64,000 nucleotides of DNA from Amycolatopsis bartoniae (GTDB taxonomy: Bacteria; Actinomycetota; Actinomycetes; Mycobacteriales; Pseudonocardiaceae). The translations under genes were made by a program, and so were the position numbers. The stretch's first letter is position 1. Every line of letters begins with the position of its first letter. Below, one piece after another: positions 7,798 to 15,347 of the stretch. The stretch spans positions 62,001 to 126,000 of the forward strand of contig NZ_JACHWH010000007.1 in NCBI RefSeq assembly GCF_014191255.1, read 5' to 3'. The notes under the pieces are model-generated. The model was not told the origin of the DNA, made no database searches, and worked only from the letters and a program-made list of their open reading frames with translations.

Positions 7798-8805
7798 ATG
7801 CAGTACCGCACCCTCGGCCGGACCGGCATCAGAGTCAGCCCCTACGCGCTGGGCGCCCTGATGTTCGCCACCTCCATGGGCAACGCGCCCGAGGAGTCCG
7901 CCCGCATCGTCCACAAAGCACTCGACGCCGGGATCAACTTCATCGACACCGCCGACGCCTACGCCGACTCCGAAGAGGTCGTCGGCAAGGCGCTGAAAGG
8001 CCGCCGGGACGACGTCGTGCTCGCCACGAAGTTCGGCCGTCCCATCGGCGAGAAACCCCACGCACAGGGCGCCTCCCGCCGCTGGATCGTCACCGCCGTC
8101 GAGAACTCGCTGCGCCGCCTGGGAACCGACCACATCGACCTCTACCAGCTCCACCGGCCCGACCCGGCCACGGACTTCGAGGAAACGCTTTCCGCGCTGA
8201 CCGACCTGATCCGCAGCGGCAAGGTCCGCGCGATCGGCGCCTCCGGCACGCCCGCGTCCGACATCGTCGAGGCCCAGTGGGTCGCCGAACGGCGCGGCCT
8301 GGCCCGGTTCCACACCGAGCAGCCCGCCTACTCGATCCTCAACCGCGGCATCGAACGCGAGGTGCTGCCCGTCGCCCAGCGCTACGGCATGGGCGTCCTG
8401 GTCTGGGGCCCGCTCGGCCAGGGCCTGCTCACCGGCCGCGTCCGCAAGGGCGGGCCCAACGACCTGCGCCGCGCCGGCCGGGTCCGGCACCTCGGCGACG
8501 AGCGCCGTCTCGACGTCGTCGAACAGCTCGTCCCGCTCGCCGCCGAGGCCGGCCTGCCCCTGACCCACCTGGCCATGGCGTTCACCACCGCCCATCCCGG
8601 CGTCACCAGCGCGCTGCTCGGCGCGCGCACGATGGAGCAGCTCGACGACCTGCTCGCCGGGCTGGCGGTGCGGCTGGACGACGACCTCCTCGACCGCATC
8701 GACGAGATCGTGCCGCCGGGCACCGACATCGGCGTGCTCGACCAGGAGTACCGGCCGCCCGCGCTGGACGATCCCGCCCTGCGCCGACGTCCCCTGGCCG
8801 CCTGA
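7798..8805 (+). CDS. aldo/keto reductase
   Basis: A 335-residue NADPH-dependent aldo/keto reductase of the YajO/Tas-like branch with a (beta/alpha)8 barrel. The tetrad is visible: Asp and Tyr in FIDTADAY, Lys in LATKFG and His in YQLHRPD; the C-terminal cofactor segment GARTMEQL is present. The ATG at 7798 follows GGGAG. It probably reduces a carbonyl xenobiotic or metabolite sensed by the divergent TetR; nothing in the sequence identifies the substrate. Confidence 0.92.
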   Translation: MQYRTLGRTGIRVSPYALGALMFATSMGNAPEESARIVHKALDAGINFIDTADAYADSEEVVGKALKGRRDDVVLATKFGRPIGEKPHAQGASRRWIVTAVENSLRRLGTDHIDLYQLHRPDPATDFEETLSALTDLIRSGKVRAIGASGTPASDIVEAQWVAERRGLARFHTEQPAYSILNRGIEREVLPVAQRYGMGVLVWGPLGQGLLTGRVRKGGPNDLRRAGRVRHLGDERRLDVVEQLVPLAAEAGLPLTHLAMAFTTAHPGVTSALLGARTMEQLDDLLAGLAVRLDDDLLDRIDEIVPPGTDIGVLDQEYRPPALDDPALRRRPLAA

Positions 8806-8824
8806 CCGTCCACTCAGGACAAAG

Positions 8825-9310
8825 TCATTCCTCGTCCAAAGAGGACAGGAAGGTCGCGACGTCATCGGTGAACCGCAGCAGCAGGTCGTAGAAGGTCCGG
8901 CGGTCCTGGGCGGACCAGCCGGACAACGCCTCGCCGAACCAGCCGAGCACCGTCGCGGCGTACCGTTCCGCGATCGCCGCCCCGTCCGGGGTCAGTTCCA
9001 CCAGGCGGGCGCGCCGGTCGTCGGGATCGGCCAGGCCGCGCACCAACCGGCGCCGTTCGAGCACGTGCAGGTGCCGCGTGACGTGCGGGCCGGCGACCTG
9101 CATCCGCTCCGCGATCTCCCCGACCCGCATCGCCTTCCCGCCCAGGTACAGCGCGAGCAGGATCGAAAGCCCGGGCCGTTCGAGGTCGGCGCCGGCGTGC
9201 TTCATCGCCCGCTGGGGCAGGCCGCTGCGGTTCATCAGGGTGCCCAGCTGCATGAGCCGGGGCAACACGGTCCGCAGGTCGGGCGTGCCGCCTGGCTCGG
9301 TGTCGGCCAT
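8825..9310 (-). CDS. MarR-family regulator
   Basis: A 161-residue winged-helix MarR protein: dimerisation helices at both ends, recognition helix in VGEIAERMQVAGPHVTRHLHVLERRRLV, and the wing DPDDRRARLVELTPDG. The ATG at 9310 is preferred over one at 9322 because GGGGAG lies just ahead of it; the upstream ATG has no ribosome binding site and sits beside the operator. It is divergent from an FAD monooxygenase with two similar palindromes in the gap, and is convergent with the aldo-keto reductase. Confidence 0.9.
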   Translation of the reverse strand: MADTEPGGTPDLRTVLPRLMQLGTLMNRSGLPQRAMKHAGADLERPGLSILLALYLGGKAMRVGEIAERMQVAGPHVTRHLHVLERRRLVRGLADPDDRRARLVELTPDGAAIAERYAATVLGWFGEALSGWSAQDRRTFYDLLLRFTDDVATFLSSLDEE

Positions 9311-9327
9311 CACACTCCCCATAGATG

Positions 9328-9413
9328 CCTAACTTAGGTATATAGTCGACCTCGTCCACCCGGGCCGGCACCGCATTGTCGCACCCGGAGAATAGATACC
9401 TAACTTAGCTATC
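9328..9413. promoter_or_regulatory. pair of MarR-type operators
   Basis: Site 1 is ATGCCTAACTTAGGTAT (9325-9341), containing the perfect 11-bp palindrome CCTAA-C-TTAGG. Site 2 is GATACCTAACTTAGCTATC (9395-9413), with nine-base arms and one mismatch. One site abuts each start codon of the divergent marR and monooxygenase genes, the usual layout for a MarR repressor that controls both itself and its target. Confidence 0.72.
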
Positions 9414-9425
9414 TGGGGAGTTCTC

Positions 9426-10604
9426 ATGAGCACCACTGTTCTGATCTCCGGCGCGAGCATCGCCGGGCCCGCCCTGGCCTACTGGCTGCGGCGGTCCGGG
9501 TTCGCGGTGACCGTCGTGGAGAAGGCGCCCGCGCTGCGGGCCAGCGGCTACCCGATCGACATCCGCGGCACCGCGCTGGACGCCGTGCGGCACATGGGGA
9601 TCCTGCCCCGCCTGCGGGAGCTGCACATCGCCACGCGGCAACTGGTCTTCCTCGACGCCGACGGCAGCGAGGTGGCGAAACTGGAGCCCGAGCTGGTCAC
9701 CGGCGGCAGCGACCGCGAGGACCTCGAAATCCGCCGCGGCGACCTGACCACCGCGCTCTACGACCTGGTCCGCGACGACGTGGAGTTCCGGTTCGGCGAC
9801 TCCGTCGACACGTTCACCGACCACGCCGGCGGGGTCGACGTCACCTTCCGCAGCGGCCGCCAGGAGACCTACGACCTGGTGATCGGCGCCGACGGGCTGC
9901 ACTCGCACACCCGTGAGCTGGTTTTCGGGCCCGAGGAACGGTTCCACCACTACCTCGGTTACTGCTTCGCCGGGTTCACCATGCCCAACGACTTCGGGCT
10001 CGTCCGCGAAGCGCTCGCGTGGACGACGGTGGGCAGGGGCGCCGCGCTCTACGCCGTCCTCGACAGCAAGGAGGTGCACGGCTTCCTCGTCTTCGGCCGG
10101 CAGGAGCCGCCGATCCAGGCGTTCCGGAACCCGGAGGCGCAACGCGACCTGGTCGCCGAGACGTTCGCGGGCGAGGGCTGGGAAATCCCGCGCATGGTCG
10201 CCGCGATGCGCGAAGCCGATGACCTCTTCTTCGACGTGGTAAGCCAAATCCACCTGCCACAGTGGACAGAGGGTCGGGTCGCGCTCGTCGGCGACGCCGC
10301 CCACGCGCCGTCCTTCGCGACGGGCCAGGGCACCAGCCTCGCCCTCGTGGGCGCCTACATGCTCGGCCACGCCCTCGCCACGATCCCGGACCACACAGCG
10401 GCGTTCGCCGCGTACGAGAAGGGGGTGCGGGACTTCGTGGAAGCCAACCAGCGCCTGGTGGGCGAAGGGCGGGCGCTCCTGTTCCCCACGACGGAGGAAG
10501 CGCTGGCGCAACGGAACGCGACGCTTCGCGCGCTCGCCACCGCGCCGGCATCCGAGCGGCACCCCGAACACTCGGCGCTGACGCTGCCGGACTTCCCCGG
10601 CTGA
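9426..10604 (+). CDS. FAD-dependent monooxygenase (PHBH/TetX-like)
   Basis: A 392-residue class A flavoprotein hydroxylase. The N-terminal Rossmann motif is ISGASIAGPALAYWL, followed by the NADPH/FAD segment DLVIGADGLHSHTR (DG motif) and the C-terminal FAD site VGDAAHAPSFATGQG. Relatives hydroxylate aromatic compounds, polyketides and antibiotics such as tetracycline and rifamycin. The ATG at 9426 follows GGGGAG. The divergent MarR and the twin operators suggest induction by a small aromatic, which would make this a detoxification enzyme; a single-step biosynthetic role cannot be excluded. Confidence 0.9.
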   Translation: MSTTVLISGASIAGPALAYWLRRSGFAVTVVEKAPALRASGYPIDIRGTALDAVRHMGILPRLRELHIATRQLVFLDADGSEVAKLEPELVTGGSDREDLEIRRGDLTTALYDLVRDDVEFRFGDSVDTFTDHAGGVDVTFRSGRQETYDLVIGADGLHSHTRELVFGPEERFHHYLGYCFAGFTMPNDFGLVREALAWTTVGRGAALYAVLDSKEVHGFLVFGRQEPPIQAFRNPEAQRDLVAETFAGEGWEIPRMVAAMREADDLFFDVVSQIHLPQWTEGRVALVGDAAHAPSFATGQGTSLALVGAYMLGHALATIPDHTAAFAAYEKGVRDFVEANQRLVGEGRALLFPTTEEALAQRNATLRALATAPASERHPEHSALTLPDFPG

Positions 10605-10722
10605 CGGAGCGGGCCCGGCGGCGTGTCAAGAGGATTTCCTTGTCACTCAAGGAGCTTGCCTGCCGATGCCGAGGCGGTAGCCTTCCACGCAGTCGCGCCC
10701 CTCGTCGTGGGAAAGGAACGCC

Positions 10723-11466
10723 ATGTCCTCTGCATCCCTGAGCCGCCGGCGAATGCTCCGCACCGCGGTCGCCGTGGGCGCCGGCGCGGTGGCCGGGCCA
10801 CTGCTGCTGACCGGCGTGGCCAGCGCCTACAGCTGGTCGCGCCAACTGCAGGAGGGTACGAGCGGCGCGGACGTCACCGAGCTGCAGATCAGGGTCGCGG
10901 GCTATCCGGCGAGCAGCGCGAGCCAGACCCGGCTGGCCGTCGACGGGGACTTCGGCCCCGCCACCACCGCCGCGGTGAAGCGCTTTCAGGCCGCCTACGG
11001 GCTCACCGCCGACGGTGTCGTGGGCGCGGCCACGCAGGCGAAGCTGAACGCGCTCGAATCGTCCGACGGCTCCACCGCGCACTTCGAGTGGAGCGAGTTC
11101 ACCGACCGCGTCAGCGGCACCTTCGACGGCGGCAAGGTCAGCGCCGCGAGCGCCAAGGAGAACGTGCGGCGCTGCATGTACAAACTGGAGGCCCTGCGGC
11201 TCAAGCTGGGGAACACGCCGATCACCGTGAACTCCGGGTTCCGCAGCATCGCGCACAACGCCGACGTCGGCGGCGCGAGCGACAGCATGCACCTCTACGG
11301 CACCGCGGCGGACCTCGACGTGCCCGGCGTCGCGAACCGCACCGTCTACCAGAAGGCGGAAACCTGCGGTTTCTCCGGGCTGGAGACGTACACGGCCGAT
11401 CACCAGCACGTCGACAGCCGCGCCGACCTCGGCCGCGCGTGGTGGTGGGAGGACGGCACGGTCTGA
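10723..11466 (+). CDS. exported peptidoglycan-binding M15A zinc peptidase
   Basis: A 247-residue exported enzyme. The leader has a Tat-like SRRRML motif and a hydrophobic stretch ending A-S-A. Residues ~40-110 are a PG_binding_1 domain (DGDFGPATTAAVKRFQ...GLTADGVVG). The C-terminal domain is an M15A D-Ala-D-Ala carboxypeptidase-like zinc fold with the metal motif SMHLYGTAADLD and a later His in ADHQHVD. It resembles the Streptomyces albus G zinc carboxypeptidase that trims cell-wall peptides. GAAAGGA lies ahead of the ATG. It is monocistronic, with no obvious functional link to neighbours. Confidence 0.9.
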   Translation: MSSASLSRRRMLRTAVAVGAGAVAGPLLLTGVASAYSWSRQLQEGTSGADVTELQIRVAGYPASSASQTRLAVDGDFGPATTAAVKRFQAAYGLTADGVVGAATQAKLNALESSDGSTAHFEWSEFTDRVSGTFDGGKVSAASAKENVRRCMYKLEALRLKLGNTPITVNSGFRSIAHNADVGGASDSMHLYGTAADLDVPGVANRTVYQKAETCGFSGLETYTADHQHVDSRADLGRAWWWEDGTV

Positions 11467-11506
11467 GCCCAGACAATCCGCTTGCCCCGCAGGGCATCCT
11501 GGGAGG

Positions 11507-12061
11507 GTGAGCGACGTGCCCGAGCGATGGGGTCAGGCCCGGATCCACCCCGACATGTGGGTGGATCCGGGCGACGATCCGCGCAACACCGCCGGCGTCA
11601 GCCCGGACGGCGAGCTGGCGACGGTGCGGGACTACCTGAAGGACTACCGGCTGACCCTCCTCATGAAGTGCGAGGGTCTCGGTGCCGCGGAGCCGGCGCG
11701 CCGGTCGGTGCCGCCTTCGACGATGTCCCTGCTGGGGCTGGTCCGCCACCTCGCGGAGGTCGAACGCGACTGGCGCACGTGGCTCCGGCCCGACGGCCCG
11801 GCGCCGAAGCTGTACGGCGGCACGGACGCCGACTTCGAGGGAGCCGCCGCGGAGCAGGCACTGGTCGACGGCGCGTTCGCGGACCTCGCCCGCGAGCAGG
11901 CGGCCACCGACGCGGCGCTCGCCGCGCACCGGGACCTCGGCGAACGCGTGGGCAGAGGCATGCGGCGAAGGGCTTGGCGTGCGGCATTTCCGTGGTGTCC
12001 ACTGTGGTCAGTAACCCGTGGGACTCCGCGTCCGACGAGGGTAGCCATCCGGGTGCCATGA
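11507..12061 (+). CDS. DinB-like/DUF664 protein with an abnormal C-terminus (probably truncated)
   Basis: Up to about residue 150 this reads as a DinB/DUF664 four-helix protein: the tryptophan-rich start, PPSTMSLLGLVRHLAEVERDW and the acidic FADLAREQAATDAALA segment. In the family the last helices carry a conserved His-rich stretch (roughly W-x-x-x-H-M-I-E-E-Y-A-R-H-x-G-H). Here that stretch is missing and replaced by a tail of Arg, Trp and Pro (RRRAWRAAFPWCPLW) that does not look like DinB. A deletion or frameshift near 11950 is likely, which would remove part of the metal site. The start GTG at 11507 has only a poorly spaced Shine-Dalgarno. It may be a pseudogene. Confidence 0.6.
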   Translation: MSDVPERWGQARIHPDMWVDPGDDPRNTAGVSPDGELATVRDYLKDYRLTLLMKCEGLGAAEPARRSVPPSTMSLLGLVRHLAEVERDWRTWLRPDGPAPKLYGGTDADFEGAAAEQALVDGAFADLAREQAATDAALAAHRDLGERVGRGMRRRAWRAAFPWCPLWSVTRGTPRPTRVAIRVP

Positions 12062-12100
12062 TCCACGAAGCGCTGTTCTCGCCTTCGTTTCCATCCGCCA

Positions 12101-12136
12101 GAGCGCACACCTTTTACGCCGGAGTGCACACCTTTT
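12101..12136 (+). promoter_or_regulatory. 15-bp direct repeat spaced 21 bp, probable AraC-family binding site
   Basis: GAGCGCACACCTTTT (12101-12115) and GAGTGCACACCTTTT (12122-12136) match at 14 of 15 positions with a period of exactly 21 bp, two helical turns. Direct repeats with that phasing are the usual target of AraC-family proteins, and this pair is 75-110 bp upstream of an araC gene. Confidence 0.65.
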
Positions 12137-12210
12137 CACCGTTTCTGCCCCGATATGCCCCTTTAGCCGGTTACGCTGGCCATCGGTTCGAGGCGTCGCT
12201 GGGGGCGGTC

Positions 12211-13191
12211 ATGAGGGTCGTGAGCACGGACGACGTGCCGGTGCGGGACAGGTTCGCCTACTGGCACGAGGTGCACGAGCAGCTGTGGGCGCCGTACGAG
12301 CTGCGGCGTGAGCCGGGAAGCGCTTTCCGGGCGCAGGTCGCCGTGCGGGAGTTCGGCCCGGTGCAGGTGACGCTGATGTCCACCATGCCGCACACGGTGC
12401 ACCGGAGCCGGGCGATGATCCGCCGCGGGGATCCCGAGGTGGGCAAGCTCGTGTGCTTCATCCGCGGCGCCGGTGTCGTCACGCACGGCGACCGCTGCCT
12501 GCGGATGGGCGTGGGCGACCTGAAGCTGTACGACACGTCGCGCCCCTACCAGGCGGTATTCGCCCCGGAGCTGCCCGTGCACCAGCTGCTGTTGCTGCGC
12601 TTCCCCCGGTCGTCGCTGCCGCTGCCCGCCAGGGACCTGCGCACGGTGCGCGAGGCGCTCCTCCCGCGCGCCCACGGGGTCGGGGCGCTGGCGTCGCAGT
12701 TCCTGCTGCAGCTGGCGCGGCAGTGGAACGAGCTCACCGCGGCCGACACCGCGCGGCTGGCCACCGCGACGCTGGACGTGCTCACCGCGGCGCTCGCGGG
12801 CGCGCTGGACCGCCGCGACGCCCTGCCGGAGCACACCCGGAGCCGGGCGCTGCTGGCCGAGATCCACACGTTCATCCGCACGCACCTCGGTGAGGCGGAC
12901 CTGACCCCGGCCACCATCGCCGCGGCGCACCACATTTCCGTGCGGTACCTGCACAAGCTCTTCCACGAGCAGGGCCACCCCGTCGGCGAGTGGGTGCGGC
13001 AGCAGCGGCTGGCCCGGTGCCGGCGCGACCTGGCCGACCCGCAGCTGGCCGCCCGCCCGATCGGCACGATCGCCACGCGATGGGGCTTTCCCAGCGCCGC
13101 CCACTTCAGCCAGACCTTCCGCACCGCCTACGGCGAGTCGCCCCGCCAGTTCCGCGAACGCCCCGGCGCCGTTCAGTCGCGTCCCTGGTAG
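12211..13191 (+). CDS. AraC-family regulator
   Basis: A 326-residue AraC-type activator. Residues ~10-180 match the AraC_binding_2 (NphR/FeaR-like) N-terminal domain, starting DDVPVRDRFAYWHEV. The C-terminal ~100 residues hold two helix-turn-helix units (TPATIAAAHHISVRYLHKLFHE and IGTIATRWGFPSAAHFSQTFRTAYGESPRQFR). The ATG at 12211 gives the expected family length; the frame continues open upstream without family similarity. The direct repeat at 12101-12136 suggests autoregulation. It overlaps the end of the convergent ATPase gene by 19 bp. The target is unknown; FeaR/NphR relatives often control amine or nitrile catabolism, and the amine oxidase operon nearby is a candidate. Confidence 0.9.
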   Translation: MRVVSTDDVPVRDRFAYWHEVHEQLWAPYELRREPGSAFRAQVAVREFGPVQVTLMSTMPHTVHRSRAMIRRGDPEVGKLVCFIRGAGVVTHGDRCLRMGVGDLKLYDTSRPYQAVFAPELPVHQLLLLRFPRSSLPLPARDLRTVREALLPRAHGVGALASQFLLQLARQWNELTAADTARLATATLDVLTAALAGALDRRDALPEHTRSRALLAEIHTFIRTHLGEADLTPATIAAAHHISVRYLHKLFHEQGHPVGEWVRQQRLARCRRDLADPQLAARPIGTIATRWGFPSAAHFSQTFRTAYGESPRQFRERPGAVQSRPW

Positions 13192-13913
13192 GCGGCGAGC
13201 ACCTCGCGCACCGGGCCGTGCAGCCGGATCCGGCCTTCGTCCATCCAGATCGCCGTGGTGCACAGTTCCCGCAGGAGCTCGTCGGAGTGCGAGGCGAACA
13301 TCAGCAGCCCGGAGCGGTGGACTAGGTCCACCATGCGGCCGCGCGCCTTGGCGATGAAGGCGGCGTCGACCGCGCCGAGACCCTCGTCGAGGATCAGGAT
13401 CTCCGGGTCGATGGTGGTGACCACGCCGAGCGCCAGCCGGACCCGCATCCCCGCGGAGTACGTCCGCAGCGGCAGGTGCAGGTAGTCGCCGAGCTCGGTG
13501 AACTCCGCGATGTCGTCGGCGCGCTTGCGCATCGCCTGCCGTGACATGCCGAGGAACAGGCCGCGGATGAGGATGTTCTCGTAGCCGGACCCCTCCGGAT
13601 CCATCCCGACACCCAGGTCGAAGACCGGCGCGACCTTCCCCTCGACCCGGGCGGTCCCGCGGGTGGGCTCGTAGATGCCCGACAGCAGGCGCAACAGGGT
13701 CGACTTGCCCGCCCCGTTGTGCCCGACCAGCGCAACCCGGTCGCCCTCGGCCAGCGACAGCGTGATGTCGCGCAACGCCTCGATGATCGGCGCCTTCGCC
13801 CCGGTGCCGATCGCGCCGCCCACCTTGCCGAGGACCTGCTTCTTCAACGACCGGGTCTTGGCGTCGAAGACGGGGAAGTCGACGTAGGCGCCGCGCACCT
13901 CGATGTGGACCAT
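13173..13913 (-). CDS. ABC transporter ATPase, Wzt/TagH (polysaccharide export) type, orphan
   Basis: A 246-residue ATPase with Walker A GHNGAGKST, signature YSAGMRVRLAL, Walker B ILILDEG and a switch His in FASHSDELL. The phrases LRLLSGIYEPTRG and GMDPEGSGYENI are typical of ATPases that export O-antigen, teichoic acid or galactan. There is no Wzt-style C-terminal binding domain, and no cognate ABC-2 permease is adjacent, although these proteins normally sit beside one. The ATG at 13913 is the first family-like start; GAGGAGAG lies about 15 bp ahead, slightly far. It is divergent from a tetR gene with a 20-bp palindrome between. Confidence 0.88.
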   Translation of the reverse strand: MVHIEVRGAYVDFPVFDAKTRSLKKQVLGKVGGAIGTGAKAPIIEALRDITLSLAEGDRVALVGHNGAGKSTLLRLLSGIYEPTRGTARVEGKVAPVFDLGVGMDPEGSGYENILIRGLFLGMSRQAMRKRADDIAEFTELGDYLHLPLRTYSAGMRVRLALGVVTTIDPEILILDEGLGAVDAAFIAKARGRMVDLVHRSGLLMFASHSDELLRELCTTAIWMDEGRIRLHGPVREVLAAYQGRD

Positions 13914-13950
13914 GCTCTGGAACTCGCTCTCCTCGACGGACCATACGATA

Positions 13951-13970
13951 ACAGTAATTATCATTACCGT
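13951..13970. promoter_or_regulatory. 20-bp palindrome between the ABC ATPase and tetR genes
   Basis: ACAGTAAT-TATC-ATTACCGT has eight-base arms with one mismatch and is an AT-rich island in GC-rich DNA, between divergent starts at 13913 and about 14017. It is a probable operator for the adjacent TetR protein. Confidence 0.65.
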
Positions 13971-14016
13971 TGCCCTGGCCGTCCGGTGTCGCGGGGTGAG
14001 CGGTAACGTCCTGGCC

Positions 14017-14622
14017 GTGAGTGCTCAGCACGGCTTCCGCCCTCCGCAGCAGGCTCGTAGCCGGGCCTCGCTGCAGAAGGTGCTCGACTCGGCCGAGCAC
14101 ATCCTGAGCACCGAGGGCATCGACGAGTTCACCGTGGCGGCCGTCGCCGAGCACGCGGGTGTCTCGGTCGGGGTGATCTACCGCCGCTTCACCGGCAAGG
14201 AACAGCTGCTCAGGGCGGTGAAGGACCAGCTGCTCGAACAGCTCGAAGCCGGCGTCGCCGTGGCGCTGCGCGCGGCCTCCCCCGGGCTCCGCGATGTCAT
14301 CGGCGCCTTCACCCACGCGATGGCGCACGCCTTCTCCAGCCACACCAAGGCGTTCCCGGAGCTACTCAGCGGCCAGCCCGCGGAAGGCGCCGAACGCGGA
14401 CTGCAGGCGCTCGCGACCGTCCAGCAGGCACTCACCGATGCCGCCGGGCCCGCCGTGGACGCCGCCGCGATGCGGTTCGTCGCGCGCAGCATCATCGGCT
14501 CCTGCGTGCACCGGGCCGCCAGCTGCCGGTCCTGGCCGGACGGCCTGTCCTGGTCGGACTGGGCGGAGGCCACTACCGAGCTGGCCATGTCCTACCTGGA
14601 CAGTCCGGAAAGGACGAAATAG
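14017..14622 (+). CDS. TetR-family regulator
   Basis: A 201-residue TetR protein. The helix-turn-helix is residues ~15-60 (LDSAEHILSTEG...VAAVAEHAGVSVGVIYRRFTGKEQLL). The start is uncertain: the GTG at 14017 gives a normal N-terminus, while a GTG at 13996 would add seven residues. It is divergent from the orphan polysaccharide-export ATPase and probably represses it through the palindrome at 13951-13970. Its stop is only four bases from that of the convergent tetR at 14627. Confidence 0.88.
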   Translation: MSAQHGFRPPQQARSRASLQKVLDSAEHILSTEGIDEFTVAAVAEHAGVSVGVIYRRFTGKEQLLRAVKDQLLEQLEAGVAVALRAASPGLRDVIGAFTHAMAHAFSSHTKAFPELLSGQPAEGAERGLQALATVQQALTDAAGPAVDAAAMRFVARSIIGSCVHRAASCRSWPDGLSWSDWAEATTELAMSYLDSPERTK

Positions 14623-14626
14623 ACCC

Positions 14627-15220
14627 TCAACCCCGGCGCAGCCGGGCGAAGAACTCGTCCAGCTGGGCCAGCTGACGGTCCGGCGTGGTCTCCCGCGGCG
14701 AGAGCACGCCCATGATCTGCAGGCCCATCAGCATGGAGAGCAGCTCGTCCACGACGGCGTCGACATCCGGCAGTTCGCCGATCTCCCCGTCCTCGGCGGC
14801 CTCGCCGAGCCGGGCGCTCATCTCCTCGCGCCAGCGGTTCAGGAAACTCGTGTGCATGGCGGCCTTTTCGGGCGAGTTCAGTGCCTGCTGCCAGAACGTG
14901 ATCGCCAGCCGCGCCTCCGTGCACCGCTCCTCGTCCAGCGGCATGATCTCCAGGCACAGCGTGCGCAGCCCGCCCAGCCCGCGGCGTTCGCCGTCCGCCT
15001 TGTCCGCCCGGGTGTTCGTCGCGTCGAAGATGTGCTGGAAGGCGGCCGTGAGCACCGCGTCCTTGTTCGGGAAGTAGTACAGCAGGGCCCCGTTGGCGAA
15101 CCCGGCCGCTTCGGCGATCCGGCGGGTGGTGACCGACTGGATGCCCTCCTCGGCCACCAGCCGCCACACCACCCCGATGATCTCGCGACGGCGCGCGTCG
15201 TGATCGACGACCTTGGGCAC
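14627..15220 (-). CDS. TetR-family regulator of the amine oxidase operon (predicted)
   Basis: A 197-residue TetR/BetI-like repressor. The DNA-binding part reads IIGVVWRLVAEEGIQSVTTRRIAEAAGFANGALLYYFPNKDAVL, and the C-terminal domain includes LDEERCTEARLAITFWQQAL, similar in style to regulators of choline and amine metabolism. The GTG at 15220 follows GGAAAGAGAT. It is divergent from the copper amine oxidase gene, and the shared promoter holds two palindromes. This makes it the likely local switch of the three-gene operon. Confidence 0.88.
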   Translation of the reverse strand: MPKVVDHDARRREIIGVVWRLVAEEGIQSVTTRRIAEAAGFANGALLYYFPNKDAVLTAAFQHIFDATNTRADKADGERRGLGGLRTLCLEIMPLDEERCTEARLAITFWQQALNSPEKAAMHTSFLNRWREEMSARLGEAAEDGEIGELPDVDAVVDELLSMLMGLQIMGVLSPRETTPDRQLAQLDEFFARLRRG

Positions 15221-15264
15221 GATGATCTCTTTCCGCTGGTGATCGGGCTTTTCCAGGATAGGCC

Positions 15265-15304
15265 GTAACGCAGCCGTTACCTCGCACCCCTGGTTTTTGT
15301 ACAA
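15265..15304. promoter_or_regulatory. palindromes in the tetR / amine oxidase promoter
   Basis: GTAACG-CAGC-CGTTAC (15265-15280) is a perfect 6-4-6 inverted repeat, and TTGTACAA (15297-15304) is a perfect 8-bp palindrome, both between the divergent starts. TATAGT at about 15313-15318 could be the -10 box of the amine oxidase promoter, which would place the second palindrome over its -35 region. Confidence 0.55.
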
Positions 15305-15347
15305 GTGCTCAGTATAGTTGCCGCCACGCGCTTCGAGGAGGATGCCG

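Noticed and set aside
10605..10722. Possible short gene or regulatory RNA between the monooxygenase and the M15 peptidase
   Set aside because: No open frame with a start and ribosome binding site and no strong hairpin was seen in these 118 bp.
12163..14343. 726-codon minus-strand frame covering the AraC, ATPase and TetR genes
   Set aside because: It includes the real ATPase region only in the wrong frame and has no family motif elsewhere.
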